NCBI GenBank assembly: GCA_945861275.1
Contig: CAMATZ010000003.1
Span: 1-64,000 of the forward strand
Direction: 5' to 3'
DNA length: 64,000 bases
Source of the DNA: Bordetella parapertussis
GTDB taxonomy: Bacteria > Pseudomonadota > Gammaproteobacteria > Burkholderiales > SG8-41
Made by a program: the position numbers and the translations under genes. A model generated the notes under the pieces. It did no database searches. It saw nothing but the letters and a program-made list of their open reading frames with translations, and was not told the DNA's origin. Within the stretch, counting starts at the first letter, position 1; every line of letters begins with the position of its first letter. This document shows positions 7,588 through 16,465 of the stretch, piece by piece.

Positions 7588-8427
7588 TTGAACGTCGAGG
7601 TCATGGGCATCGTGTTGTTCGCCGCGTTGCTGCACGCGGTGTGGAATGCGCTGATCAAATCGGGCGTCAACAAGTTACTCGATTCAATAATGCTGTGCGT
7701 GGGTGCTGGCGCGCTGGCGCTGATTGCGCTACCTTTTTTGCCGCTGCCGGCTGCGGCAAGCTGGCCGTATCTGGCGGTGTCCGCGGCGGTGCACGTGGTG
7801 TATTTTTCGCTGCTGGCCTTCGCTTACCGCGCCGCCGATATGAGTTTTATTTATCCGCTGATGCGCGGGGCGGCGCCGTTATTCACCGCGTTGCTGGCGG
7901 CTGTGCTGCTGAACGAAACGCTGGAATGGGGCGGCTGGGTGGGGGTGTTCCTGCTGTGCGCCGGCGTAGGCGCGCTGGCGCTGGAAGGATGGCGCGCGGC
8001 GACGGTGTCGCGCCGCACCTGGATGATCGGACTGTCCAACGCAGCCGTGATCGTGGCTTACACACTGATCGATGGCCTGGGCGTGCGGATCGCCGGCAAT
8101 GCATGGAGTTACGTGGCCTGGCTCTTCGTATTGACCGCGGTGCCCATGCTGGCGATTGGCGCAGCGGTGCGCACCCGCTATTTTGCGCTGCCGCGCGGCG
8201 TGTGGGGCAAGGCGCTGGCGAGCGGCGCATGTTCCATCGCCTCGTATGGTCTTGCGCTGTGGGCAATGACGCAGGCGCCGCTCGCGCTGGTGGCCGCGTT
8301 GCGGGAAAGCGCCGTGCTGTTTGGCGCGATCATCGCCGCAGTGCTGCTGCACGAAAAGTTCGGCTGTTTGCGCTGGCTGGCGGCAATCCTGGTGTGCGCC
8401 GGCATTGCGGCGCTGAAGCTGTTGTAG
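7588..8427 (+). CDS. EamA/DMT-family transporter
   Basis: This is an inner-membrane protein of 279 residues with ten hydrophobic segments in two repeats of about 140 residues, the layout of drug/metabolite transporters with two EamA domains. Typical stretches are HAVWNALIKSG near the start, YRAADMSFIYPLMRGAAPLFTA in repeat 1 and LRESAVLFGAIIAAVLLHEKF in repeat 2, where the family has conserved Pro/Arg and the terminal 'HE' turn. The start is taken as TTG at 7588, seven bases after AAAGG; an ATG at 7603 is the alternative. The substrate cannot be told. It ends 21 bases before the next gene, so the two may be co-transcribed. Confidence 0.85.
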   Translation: MNVEVMGIVLFAALLHAVWNALIKSGVNKLLDSIMLCVGAGALALIALPFLPLPAAASWPYLAVSAAVHVVYFSLLAFAYRAADMSFIYPLMRGAAPLFTALLAAVLLNETLEWGGWVGVFLLCAGVGALALEGWRAATVSRRTWMIGLSNAAVIVAYTLIDGLGVRIAGNAWSYVAWLFVLTAVPMLAIGAAVRTRYFALPRGVWGKALASGACSIASYGLALWAMTQAPLALVAALRESAVLFGAIIAAVLLHEKFGCLRWLAAILVCAGIAALKLL

Positions 8428-8448
8428 CCCGATCCGCATCTGCACGCG

Positions 8449-9798
8449 ATGGAAACTGCCAAAAAGAAAAAATTGCTGCGATGGTCGCTGCTGCCGCTGG
8501 CACTGATTTTGTTACTGGCGGGCGCGGTGATCGTGATCAACGCCTTTGACGAGCCACTGAACGCGCAGGCAGCAGCGATGGGCGAGCCGCACGAATCACG
8601 CGTGCCGGCGGCGCAAAACGGCTATCTCGCTGTGATCGCGATGGGCGTGGGTGACGGCGCCGATGGCATGGCTTACGCCAGGGCATGGCTCGCTGAGGCG
8701 CGTGCAGCGGCGCGGGAGAATCGCACTGAAAAAAAACCTGAAGCCACACACGCGGAGCGCCCGCCGCTGTGTGATGCGGTGCAAACGTCGTGTCTGGCGG
8801 CAGTGCAGGACAAAGCGGACAGCATTAACGCGCAACTTGACACCTACAAGGAAGACCTCGCGCGCTATGAAAAGCTGATTGCTTATCCCGCGTATGAAGA
8901 AATCCTGGATTACCGTTTTAATCTGGAGTCGCAATTTCCGCGCTACGCGGCGATGGGTACGGCGCAACGCGCATGGCTCACGCGCGCGGCGCTCGCGGTG
9001 CAGGCCGGTAGAATCGACGACGCACTGGCGGCAGTCGAGCGCGACATTGTGTTTCAGCGGGTGATGATCAAAGGCTCCCGCACCCTGGTTGGTCGCATGG
9101 TGGCTGCCGCGAATTACACCCGCGATCTCGCGTTTGTGGCGGACTTGTTGCAGACCAGCCTGGCCGATTTAAAACCCTATGCGCCGCGCTTGACGGCAAT
9201 GTTCAAGCCGATTGAATCCGCAGCGCTCAGCATGGATGTGCTGATCGACACTGAATTTGGCTTGATCAAGCAGGCGTTAATGCAGCAGACCGTCGCGCAC
9301 AGCGCGGGTGCATTTTACGAGGTGATCAGCATGCGCCTGTTTTATAAACCGCATGCAACCATCAACGCGGCGCATGCCGCCTACATGCATACGCGGGAAG
9401 TGTTGCGTAAGCCACCGGCGGCGCTGCTGCGCGAGCGGTCTGCGGAGGATGCGGCGCGCGACGCCATGAAGTTCCAGGATTATGTGGTCAACCCCATCGG
9501 CAAAATCCTGCTGCGTGTTGCCATGCCGTCGTTTTCATCGTATGCGCTGCGCCTGCATGATCTGGACGCGTTCAATCGATTACTGGGACTGGGCGCTGAA
9601 ATCATCGCCGCCGATGTGAACACGGAGGACATTGCCGATTTTGTGGCGAAGTCCGATGCGCGCTTTTTTGATCCGTATACCGGTAAGCCGATGGCGTGGG
9701 ATGCAGCGTCGAGGCAATTGTCGTTCAAAGCCAGCGCTGCGCTCGCTGATCGCAAGATGTTCAATCTGGAAAACGGGCGGGTGTTTCTGCGCATGTAG
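8449..9798 (+). CDS. Unrecognised membrane-anchored protein
   Basis: This 449-residue protein has a lysine-rich N-terminus (KKKKLLRW) and then one membrane helix (about residues 13-31). A periplasmic remainder should follow, rich in Ala and alpha-helical heptads. A pair of cysteines in CDAVQTSCL (near residue 107) could form a disulfide. The segment LDTYKEDLARYEKLIAYPAYEE is strongly helical. Near the C-terminus is FFDPYTGKPMAWDAASRQLSF, a motif I have seen in other hypothetical proteins of this type but cannot assign. The start ATG is followed by four lysine codons and ends up 21 bases after the transporter gene. No enzymatic motif was found. Confidence 0.65.
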   Translation: METAKKKKLLRWSLLPLALILLLAGAVIVINAFDEPLNAQAAAMGEPHESRVPAAQNGYLAVIAMGVGDGADGMAYARAWLAEARAAARENRTEKKPEATHAERPPLCDAVQTSCLAAVQDKADSINAQLDTYKEDLARYEKLIAYPAYEEILDYRFNLESQFPRYAAMGTAQRAWLTRAALAVQAGRIDDALAAVERDIVFQRVMIKGSRTLVGRMVAAANYTRDLAFVADLLQTSLADLKPYAPRLTAMFKPIESAALSMDVLIDTEFGLIKQALMQQTVAHSAGAFYEVISMRLFYKPHATINAAHAAYMHTREVLRKPPAALLRERSAEDAARDAMKFQDYVVNPIGKILLRVAMPSFSSYALRLHDLDAFNRLLGLGAEIIAADVNTEDIADFVAKSDARFFDPYTGKPMAWDAASRQLSFKASAALADRKMFNLENGRVFLRM

Positions 9799-9961
9799 CG
9801 GCATCCTCATTGTTTCCCGGCAGTCTGGCGCGTCGCCTGTGGTCAGTAGAATCCTGTATTTTCGACGAGGCGCTTCTCGGGTAGAATCAATGCCCATAAG
9901 ACATTTATTCGGGAGCGGTGGTGCAGCGGTGAGTCTAGTGCGACACGATGCGAGGAATGCC

Positions 9962-11608
9962 ATGATGGCGCACAAAAACCCCTACAACACCGGGCTCGAC
10001 AAGAACGCCGCAAATTACACGCCGCTGTCGCCGCTGTCCCTGCTCGCGCGCGCGGCGGCGGTATATCCGCAGCGAGCGGCGGTCATTCACGGCGCTGTAA
10101 AGCACACCTGGGCTGACGTTTATGCGCGCTCGCGGCGGCTGGCATCAGCGTTGCAAAAGCACGGCATAGGCGACGGCGACACGGTGGCGACCATGCTGCC
10201 GAATGTCCCCGCCATGTACGAAGCGCATTTTGGCGTGCCGATGACGGGCGCTGTGCTCAACACGCTCAATACACGGCTGGATGCCGAGGCGATTGCGTTC
10301 ATGCTCGATCACGGCGAGGCCAGGGTGTTGCTCTGCGACCGTGAATTTTCAGCAACGATCGCAAAGGCGCTGACCCGGGTTAAAGTGAAGCCGCTGGTGA
10401 TCGATGTCGATGACCCTGCTTTTCAGGGTGGCCAGTTCCTGGGCGAGACGGACTACGAAACGTTTATCGCGGGCGGAGACGCTCGTTTCGATTGGTCATT
10501 GCCCAATGACGAATGGAACGCGATTTCGCTGAACTACACCTCGGGCACCACCGGCAATCCCAAAGGCGTGGTGTACCATCATCGCGGCGCGTACCTCAAC
10601 GCGGTGAGCAATATGTTGTCGTGGGGCATGCCGCCGCATCCGGTGTATCTGTGGACGCTGCCGATGTTTCATTGCAACGGCTGGTGTTTTCCGTGGACCA
10701 TCGCCGCTGCGGCGGGCACCAATGTGTGTTTGCGCCGCGTCGACGCACAAGCGATTTTCGACTTGATACGCGCCCACAAAGTTACTCACTATTGCGGTGC
10801 GCCGATTGTGCATAACCTGCTGCTCAATGCGCCTGCGGCGATGAGGCAGGGCATCGATCACGTGGTGAATTGTCTGGTTGCGGGGGCGGCGCCGCCGGTG
10901 GCGATGATCGAAGGCCTGGAGAAGATGGGCTTCAATCTCACGCACGTTTATGGTTTGACGGAAACCTATGGCCCGGCGGCGGTGTGCGCAAAACACGAAG
11001 AGTGGGACGCATTGACGGTGACACAGCGCGCCGAACTGAACGGGCGCCAGGGGGTGGCTTATCATTTGCAACAAGGCATGACGGTTATGCATGCCGGCAC
11101 GCTGCAGCCGGTCGCGCACGACGGCCAGACCATGGGCGAGATCATGTTTCGCGGCAATATCACCATGAAGGGTTACCTCAAGAACGAGCAGGCGACACAA
11201 GAGGCTTTCGCCGGCGGCTGGTTTCACAGTGGTGATCTGGCGGTGATCCAGCCCGACGGCTACGTGAAAGTCAAGGATCGTTCGAAAGACATCATCATCT
11301 CCGGCGGTGAAAATATTTCATCGCTGGAAGTCGAAGATGCGTTGTACCGCCATCCGGCGGTGATGGCGGCGGCGGTGGTGGCCAAGCCTGATGTTAAATG
11401 GGGTGAAGTGCCGTGCGCGTTCATTGAACTGAAGGAAGGTGCTGCAGCCAGCGAACAGGAAATCATAGACCACTGCCGTTCACGCATGGCGCACTTCAAG
11501 GCGCCTCAACAGGTGGTGTTTGGGGTGTTGCCGAAGACCTCAACCGGCAAGATACAAAAGTATGTGTTGCGTGAGCAGGTCAAATCGGCGTCGGCGATTG
11601 ATTCGTGA
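9962..11608 (+). CDS. Acyl-CoA synthetase (AMP-forming ligase)
   Basis: This enzyme activates a carboxylic acid to its CoA thioester through an acyl-adenylate. The 548-residue protein has the P-loop-like motif YTSGTTGNPKG (from residue 192), the aromatic-rich PMFHCNGWCFPW stretch and YGLTET (A5). It also has the hinge GWFHSGDLAVIQPDGYVKVKDR and the C-terminal catalytic lysine in PKTSTGKIQKY. The overall pattern is that of the medium-chain/methylmercaptopropionate ligase group (AlkK/DmdB-like). The start ATG at 9962 follows GCGAGGAATGCC; longer in-frame starts upstream run through the 3' end of the preceding gene. Its position just before a LivGFKHM-type transporter suggests it activates the acid the transporter brings in. 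Confidence 0.9.
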   Translation: MMAHKNPYNTGLDKNAANYTPLSPLSLLARAAAVYPQRAAVIHGAVKHTWADVYARSRRLASALQKHGIGDGDTVATMLPNVPAMYEAHFGVPMTGAVLNTLNTRLDAEAIAFMLDHGEARVLLCDREFSATIAKALTRVKVKPLVIDVDDPAFQGGQFLGETDYETFIAGGDARFDWSLPNDEWNAISLNYTSGTTGNPKGVVYHHRGAYLNAVSNMLSWGMPPHPVYLWTLPMFHCNGWCFPWTIAAAAGTNVCLRRVDAQAIFDLIRAHKVTHYCGAPIVHNLLLNAPAAMRQGIDHVVNCLVAGAAPPVAMIEGLEKMGFNLTHVYGLTETYGPAAVCAKHEEWDALTVTQRAELNGRQGVAYHLQQGMTVMHAGTLQPVAHDGQTMGEIMFRGNITMKGYLKNEQATQEAFAGGWFHSGDLAVIQPDGYVKVKDRSKDIIISGGENISSLEVEDALYRHPAVMAAAVVAKPDVKWGEVPCAFIELKEGAAASEQEIIDHCRSRMAHFKAPQQVVFGVLPKTSTGKIQKYVLREQVKSASAIDS

Positions 11609-11625
11609 TGCCAGGTCAAAAGCTC

Positions 11626-11727
11626 ACCGCAGAGGCGCAGAGACGCGGAGGAAACACAGAGAAAAACAGTAATAAAAACGAACACGTCCTCTGCGTGTTC
11701 TTCTCTGCGTCTCTGCGCCTCTGCGGT
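11626..11727. repeat. Intergenic palindromic repeat, 21-bp perfect arms
   Basis: The 21-base arm at 11626-11646 (ACCGCAGAGGCGCAGAGACG plus C) is exactly complementary to 11707-11727. The inner parts (GGAGGAAACACAGAG and CTCTGCGTGTTCTTC) continue the pairing imperfectly. It fills the gap between the ligase gene and livG. This CGCAGAGACGC-type sequence is a widespread dispersed intergenic repeat; it may act as a hairpin in the transcript. Confidence 0.8.
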
Positions 11728-11744
11728 TTGCCGTTGAGGTTCTG

Positions 11745-12506
11745 ATGACGGCCAATAGCGAATTCATCCTCGAAACCCGTGACCTTACCAAGGAGTTCAA
11801 AGGTTTCGTTGCGGTCAGCCAGGTGAACCTGCGGGTCAGGCGCGGCTCGATACACGCACTGATCGGCCCCAATGGGGCGGGTAAAACGACGACGTTTAAT
11901 CTGCTCACGAAATTTCACGCGCCGACTTCCGGAACCATTACCTTTAACGGCGCGGACATCACCGGCGCGAAGCCTGCCGAGATCGCGCGCCGCGGCATTG
12001 TGCGCTCGTTTCAGATCTCCGCGACGTTTCCGCATCTCACGGTGCTGGAAAATGTGCGCATCGGCTTGCAGCGCAAGCTCGGCACCTCGTTTCATTTCTG
12101 GAAATCGGAAAAGTCCCTTGAAAAATTAAATGGCCGCGCGATGGAACTGCTGGAGTCAGTGGACCTCGCGCCCTTTGCCAAAACCGTGACGGTGGAGTTG
12201 CCCTACGGCCGCAAGCGCGCGCTGGAGATTGCCACCACGCTGGCGCTCGATCCCGAACTGATGTTGCTCGACGAACCGACGCAAGGCATGGGTCACGAAG
12301 ATGTCGGGCGCGTGGTTGAACTGATCCGCAAGGTGTCGGCGAACCGCACCATACTGATGGTGGAACACAATCTGAATGTGGTGGCCGATCTGTCGGACAC
12401 CATTACCGTGCTGGCGCGCGGCGCGGTGCTTGCCGAGGGGCCGTACGCCGAGGTATCGAAAAATCCACTGGTGCTGGAAGCTTATGTCGGCAGCGAGCAG
12501 CATTAA
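11745..12506 (+). CDS. livG: Branched-chain-type ABC transporter ATPase LivG
   Basis: This is the first of two cytoplasmic ATPases of a HAAT-family importer. The 253-residue protein has Walker A GPNGAGKTT (about residues 42-50), the LivG-type signature ELPYGRKRALEIA in place of LSGGQ, and Walker B LMLLDEPTQGMG. Tyr/Arg in the signature is normal for LivG proteins. The switch histidine lies in LMVEHNLN. The C-terminal segment YVGSE is the usual LivG tail. It is followed after 16 bases by livF and is transcribed in the same direction as the receptor and permease genes. The substrate could be a branched-chain amino acid or, given the acyl-CoA ligase upstream, an aromatic or aliphatic acid. Confidence 0.9.
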   Translation: MTANSEFILETRDLTKEFKGFVAVSQVNLRVRRGSIHALIGPNGAGKTTTFNLLTKFHAPTSGTITFNGADITGAKPAEIARRGIVRSFQISATFPHLTVLENVRIGLQRKLGTSFHFWKSEKSLEKLNGRAMELLESVDLAPFAKTVTVELPYGRKRALEIATTLALDPELMLLDEPTQGMGHEDVGRVVELIRKVSANRTILMVEHNLNVVADLSDTITVLARGAVLAEGPYAEVSKNPLVLEAYVGSEQH

Positions 12507-12522
12507 ACCATCGAGCGCTGAA

Positions 12523-13215
12523 ATGCTGCGAGTCACTGACTTGCATGCGTTTTACGGCGAGTCGCACGTCCTGCATGGTCTGGATTTTGAGGTGCATCGT
12601 GGTGAAGTGGTCACGCTGCTGGGACGCAACGGCGCGGGGCGCACCACGACCCTGCGTGCGATACTCGGCCTTACCGGCAAGCGCAGCGGATCGATTAGAG
12701 TGAATGGCAGCGAGACCATCGCCATGGCCACGCACGCTATTGCGCATCTGGGCATCGGTTATTGCCCGGAGGAGCGCGGCATCTTTGCCAGTCTGACAGC
12801 GGAAGAGAATCTGTTGCTGCCGCCTGCCGTAGCCGATGGCGGCATGAGCGTCGAAGAAATTTACACGATGTTTCCCAATCTGCTGGAGCGCCGCGCGAGC
12901 CCCGGCATGCGGCTTTCCGGCGGTGAGCAGCAAATGCTGGCGATTGCGCGCATCCTGCGCACGGGTGCAAAGCTGTTACTGCTGGATGAGATCAGCGAAG
13001 GCCTCGCGCCGGTGATCGTGCAAACGCTGGGCCGGGTGATCCGCCAATTGAAGGAACGCGGCTACACTATCGTCATGGTGGAACAGAATTTTCGTTTTGC
13101 GGCACCGCTGGCCGACCGCCACTATGTTATAGAACACGGCCGCATCGTTGAAACGGTGACGATGCACGCGTTACAGAGCAAGATGGATCGATTGCATGAG
13201 TTGTTGGGTATCTGA
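12523..13215 (+). CDS. livF: Branched-chain-type ABC transporter ATPase LivF (Walker A Lys to Arg)
   Basis: This second ATPase of the importer has 230 residues from the ATG at 12523 (a longer frame overlaps livG and lacks the family's N-terminus). It shows LHAFYGESHVLHGLDF at the start, signature LSGGEQQMLAIARIL, Walker B LLLLDEISEGLAP and the switch region MVEQNF. Walker A reads GRNGAGRTTT: the codon at the usual lysine position is CGC, so the nearly invariant P-loop lysine is arginine. Walker B also has ISEG where most LivF proteins have PSLG/PSMG. In the family the lysine contacts ATP phosphates; whether arginine works here is unknown. The dimer could rely on the LivG site. Confidence 0.88.
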   Translation: MLRVTDLHAFYGESHVLHGLDFEVHRGEVVTLLGRNGAGRTTTLRAILGLTGKRSGSIRVNGSETIAMATHAIAHLGIGYCPEERGIFASLTAEENLLLPPAVADGGMSVEEIYTMFPNLLERRASPGMRLSGGEQQMLAIARILRTGAKLLLLDEISEGLAPVIVQTLGRVIRQLKERGYTIVMVEQNFRFAAPLADRHYVIEHGRIVETVTMHALQSKMDRLHELLGI

Positions 13216-13241
13216 TTTATTTTATTCACTGGAGGAAGTAC

Positions 13242-14486
13242 ATGAAACAAAAACTGTTAGTACTTGCGGTTGCCGCGGCACTGAGCGTCATACCCGGCAC
13301 GCTGGTGGCGCAGCAAAAAGCAGCGCCTGCAGGCCCTATCAAATTGTCGGATGGCATGGTGAAGATTGGCATCCTCACCGACCTCTCGGGCTTGTATGCG
13401 GATTTGTCGGGCGCAGGCTCGATCACCGCCGCCAAGATGGCAATACAGGATTTTCAGGCGCAGGAAAAGGGCAAGGCCTTTCCCATCGAGCTGGTATACG
13501 GCGACCATCAAAACAAGGGCGATGTGGCATCCAACAAGGCGCGCGAGTGGTTCGAGCGCGACAAGGTGGACATGATCGGCGATTTGGTGACCACCTCTAC
13601 AGCGCTGGCCGTGATGCCGATTGCCAAGCAGATGAATCGCATTACCATAGTGTCCGGTGCGGCGTCGACGCTGATTACCGGAAAAAATTGCACCGATACC
13701 AATGTGCATTACGTCTACGACACCTACGCGCTGGCCAACGGCACCGGCAAAGCCGTGGTGAAGCAGGGTGGCGATAGCTGGTTTTTTCTGACCGCGGATT
13801 ACGCATTCGGTCACTCGCTGGAAAAAGATACCTCCGACGTAATAAAAGCCAATGGCGGCAAGGTGATGGGGGCCGTGCGCCATCCGTTTCCCGGCACCGA
13901 TTTTTCGTCCTTCCTGCTGAAAGCGCAATCTTCCGGCGCCAAGGTGATCGGGCTCGCGAACGCGGGAACCGATACCACCAACTCCATCAAACAGGCTGCG
14001 GAATTCGGCATCACACCCAAGCAGTCGCTGGCCGGGCTGCTGATGTTTATCACGGACATCAACAGTCTGGGCCTGAAAATCGCGCAGAACATGTACCTGA
14101 CGGAAGGGTTTTACTGGGATCTGAATGCAGAAACCCGCGCGTGGTCAAAGCGCTTCTTCGATCAGCAAAAACGCATGCCGACCATGGTGCAGGCCGGTAT
14201 CTATTCGTCGACGATGCATTATCTCAAGGCGGTCAAGGCAGCAGGAACGGATGAAGCCAAGGCTGTAATGGCCAAGATGAAGGAAATGCCCATCAACGAC
14301 TTTTTCGCAAAGAATGGAAAGATTCGTGAGGATGGCCGTCATGTGCATGATTTCTACTTGCTGCAAGTGAAAAAGCCGGAAGAATCGAAGGGTCCGTGGG
14401 ATTTTTACCATGTCCGTCAGGTAATTCCGGCAAACGAGGCTGTCATGCCGGTGGCGAACAGTGAATGTCCGCTTTTGAAGAAGTGA
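13242..14486 (+). CDS. ABC transporter periplasmic receptor (LivK-like, Peripla_BP_6)
   Basis: This is the extracytoplasmic substrate-binding protein of the importer. It has 414 residues with a signal peptide (residues 1-23, ending TLVAQQ) and a two-lobed type-I fold. Marks are KIGILTDLSGLYADLSGAGS near the start and SGAASTLITGKNCTD in the hinge/ligand region, followed by WFFLTADYAFGHSLE. The 'C-P' near the end (NSECPLL) is common in the subgroup of receptors from gene clusters for organic/aromatic acid use, which differ from true LivK. A strong GGAGGAAGTAC site precedes the ATG. It lies between the ATPase and permease genes, an unusual order but with all five components present. Confidence 0.9.
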   Translation: MKQKLLVLAVAAALSVIPGTLVAQQKAAPAGPIKLSDGMVKIGILTDLSGLYADLSGAGSITAAKMAIQDFQAQEKGKAFPIELVYGDHQNKGDVASNKAREWFERDKVDMIGDLVTTSTALAVMPIAKQMNRITIVSGAASTLITGKNCTDTNVHYVYDTYALANGTGKAVVKQGGDSWFFLTADYAFGHSLEKDTSDVIKANGGKVMGAVRHPFPGTDFSSFLLKAQSSGAKVIGLANAGTDTTNSIKQAAEFGITPKQSLAGLLMFITDINSLGLKIAQNMYLTEGFYWDLNAETRAWSKRFFDQQKRMPTMVQAGIYSSTMHYLKAVKAAGTDEAKAVMAKMKEMPINDFFAKNGKIREDGRHVHDFYLLQVKKPEESKGPWDFYHVRQVIPANEAVMPVANSECPLLKK

Positions 14487-14606
14487 AGAGTGAAGAGTGA
14501 AGAGGGAAGGGTGAAGGGTGCGGCATTGGGTCATGGACGTAACTGTCGAAAAGTGACATGCGCGTGGCGGAAGTTTCCCTTCACGCATTCACCCTTCACT
14601 CTTCAC
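14483..14606. repeat. Inverted repeat of GTGAAGAGTGAAG units
   Basis: GTGAAGAGTGAAG at 14483-14495 is exactly complementary to CTTCACTCTTCAC at 14594-14606. Around the arms are further GTGAAGGGTG-type copies. The left arm overlaps the stop codon of the receptor gene, so the element lies between receptor and permease genes and may reduce read-through. A short related stretch (GTGAAGCGTGAAGGGTG) occurs just before the glutaredoxin-like gene near 45650. Confidence 0.65.
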
Positions 14607-14616
14607 GGTTGTAAGT

Positions 14617-15531
14617 GTGTTTGACCTCCTAGGCATCACCCCCCAGGCTCTCTACAGTCAGTTGCTGGTGGGCCTGATCAATGGTTCGTTTTATGCGCTG
14701 CTGAGTCTGGGACTGGCGGTGATTTTCGGCATGCTGAACATCATCAACTTCACCCATGGCGCGCAATACATGCTGGGGGCGTTTCTGGCGTGGATCGGGT
14801 TGACGCAGTTGGGGCCGTGGTTGGGGTCGCCGGACTTTGCACTCAATTATTGGGCTGCGTTAATCGTAGTGCCCTTGCTGGTCGGCGTGCTCGGCATCGC
14901 GATCGAGCGCACCATGCTGCGGCGTCTGTATAAGCTCGATCATCTTTACGGCTTGCTGCTGACTTTTGGCATTGCCTTGATCCTCGAAGGCCTGTTTCGC
15001 GAATGGCATGGATCGTCCGGGAAATCGTATGACATTCCGGACGCGCTGCGTGGCGCGATCAACCTGGGCTTCATGTATCTGCCCAAGTACCGCGCGTGGG
15101 TGATTGTGGCTTCACTGACGGTATGTTTTGCCACCTGGTACGTGATTGAACGCACCAAGCTCGGCGCGTACTTGCGCGCGGGCACGGAAAATCCGCATCT
15201 GGTGCAGGCCTTCGGTGTCAATGTGCCGTTGATGATCACGCTGACCTATGGTTTTGGCGTGGCGCTGGCTGCCTTTGCCGGTGTATTGGCCGCGCCGATA
15301 TTCACGGTGAGCCCGCTGATGGGGGCCGATCTCATCATCGTGGTGTTCGCAGTGGTGGTGATTGGCGGCATGGGCTCGATACTGGGTTCTATCGTCACCG
15401 GTCTGGCGCTGGGCCTGGTGGAAGGTTTGACCAAGGTGTTCTACCCTGAAGCTTCCGCGGTGGTGGTTTTTGTCGTCATGTCTATCGTGCTGCTGGTGCG
15501 GCCGGCGGGTCTTTTTGGCAGGGAACGCTAA
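14617..15531 (+). CDS. livH: Branched-chain-type ABC permease LivH
   Basis: This inner-membrane permease of 304 residues has about eight membrane helices. The N-terminal LLVGLINGSFYALLSLGLAVIFG and INFTHGAQYMLGAF are the hallmark of LivH proteins. The coupling-loop region reads GTENPHLVQAFGVNVPLMI, where most members have 'a..d...a...Gin'. The C-terminal VFAVVVIGGMGSILGSIVTG is also typical. It starts at GTG 14617, ten bases after a palindromic repeat. The next gene starts 2 bases after its stop. Confidence 0.9.
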   Translation: MFDLLGITPQALYSQLLVGLINGSFYALLSLGLAVIFGMLNIINFTHGAQYMLGAFLAWIGLTQLGPWLGSPDFALNYWAALIVVPLLVGVLGIAIERTMLRRLYKLDHLYGLLLTFGIALILEGLFREWHGSSGKSYDIPDALRGAINLGFMYLPKYRAWVIVASLTVCFATWYVIERTKLGAYLRAGTENPHLVQAFGVNVPLMITLTYGFGVALAAFAGVLAAPIFTVSPLMGADLIIVVFAVVVIGGMGSILGSIVTGLALGLVEGLTKVFYPEASAVVVFVVMSIVLLVRPAGLFGRER

Positions 15532-15532
15532 G

Positions 15533-16465
15533 GTGTCGCGCGTACACTGGGGATTCGTGGCGCTCATTGCCGCCGGCGTGCTGGCGCCGCATGTAGGCCT
15601 GTATCCGACGTTTCTCATGAAATGCTGGTGCTTCGCGTTGTTTGCCTGCGCCTTCAATTTGTTGCTGGGATACACCGGGCTGCTGTCGTTCGGCCACGCG
15701 GCGTTTATCGGTGCTGCGGGTTACATCACCGGACAGTCGATCAAAGTGTGGGGACTGCCGCCGGAACTCAGCATCCTCGCAGGCACTGCGTTCGCAGGCG
15801 TGCTGGGCTATCTGTTCGGCAGTCTGGCGATACGCCGCGCGGGGATTTACTTCGCGATGATCACGCTGGCGCTGGCGCAGATGCTGTACTTTGTCTGGCT
15901 GCAAATGAAATTCACCGGCGGCGAAGACGGCTTGCAGGGCGTGCCGCGCGGCAAGGTGTTGGGTGTGATTGACCTTGCGGATAATCTAAATCTCTATTAC
16001 TTCGTGTTTGCTATTTTCATTTTTGGATTTTTGCTGATTTACCGCACCATACATTCACCCTTTGGACAGGTATTGAAATCCATCCGTGAAAATGAGCCGC
16101 GCGCGATCTCGCTGGGCTACGATGTGGATAAATACAAGCTGCTGGCGTTTGTTATTTCCGCCGCGCTTGCCGGGCTTGCGGGCGCGACCAAGACGGTGGT
16201 GTTTCAGCTGGCGTCGCTCACCGATGCCCACTGGCATATGTCGGGCGAAGTGGTGCTGATGACGCTGCTGGGCGGCCTCGGCACTGTGTTTGGCCCGGTG
16301 GTGGGGGCGTTTGTGGTGGTGGGCCTGCAGAACCAGCTTGCCGACAAAGTAGGCTCCTGGGTGCAGGTCATTATGGGTGCGATCTTTGTCGTTTGTGTGC
16401 TGGCGTTCCGGCGCGGCATCGTCGGGGAATTGATGGCGCTGTTTGCGCGCAAGCGTGCGCCGTAG
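15533..16465 (+). CDS. livM: Branched-chain-type ABC permease LivM
   Basis: This second permease is 310 residues when started at GTG 15533, two bases after the livH stop; an earlier ATG would lie inside livH. It carries NLLLGYTGLLSFGHAAFIGAAGY, the LivM hallmark (matching NINFxHG in LivH), the coupling loop LKSIRENEPRAISLGYD and the terminal VVLMTLLGGLGTVFGPVVGA. About eight membrane helices are predicted. It completes the five-gene transporter. Confidence 0.9.
   Translation: MSRVHWGFVALIAAGVLAPHVGLYPTFLMKCWCFALFACAFNLLLGYTGLLSFGHAAFIGAAGYITGQSIKVWGLPPELSILAGTAFAGVLGYLFGSLAIRRAGIYFAMITLALAQMLYFVWLQMKFTGGEDGLQGVPRGKVLGVIDLADNLNLYYFVFAIFIFGFLLIYRTIHSPFGQVLKSIRENEPRAISLGYDVDKYKLLAFVISAALAGLAGATKTVVFQLASLTDAHWHMSGEVVLMTLLGGLGTVFGPVVGAFVVVGLQNQLADKVGSWVQVIMGAIFVVCVLAFRRGIVGELMALFARKRAP

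Noticed and set aside
7641-8549. A 302-codon plus-strand frame overlapping the DMT transporter
   Set aside because: It is the +1 shadow of the transporter gene, rich in Arg/Gly/Ala with no membrane pattern.
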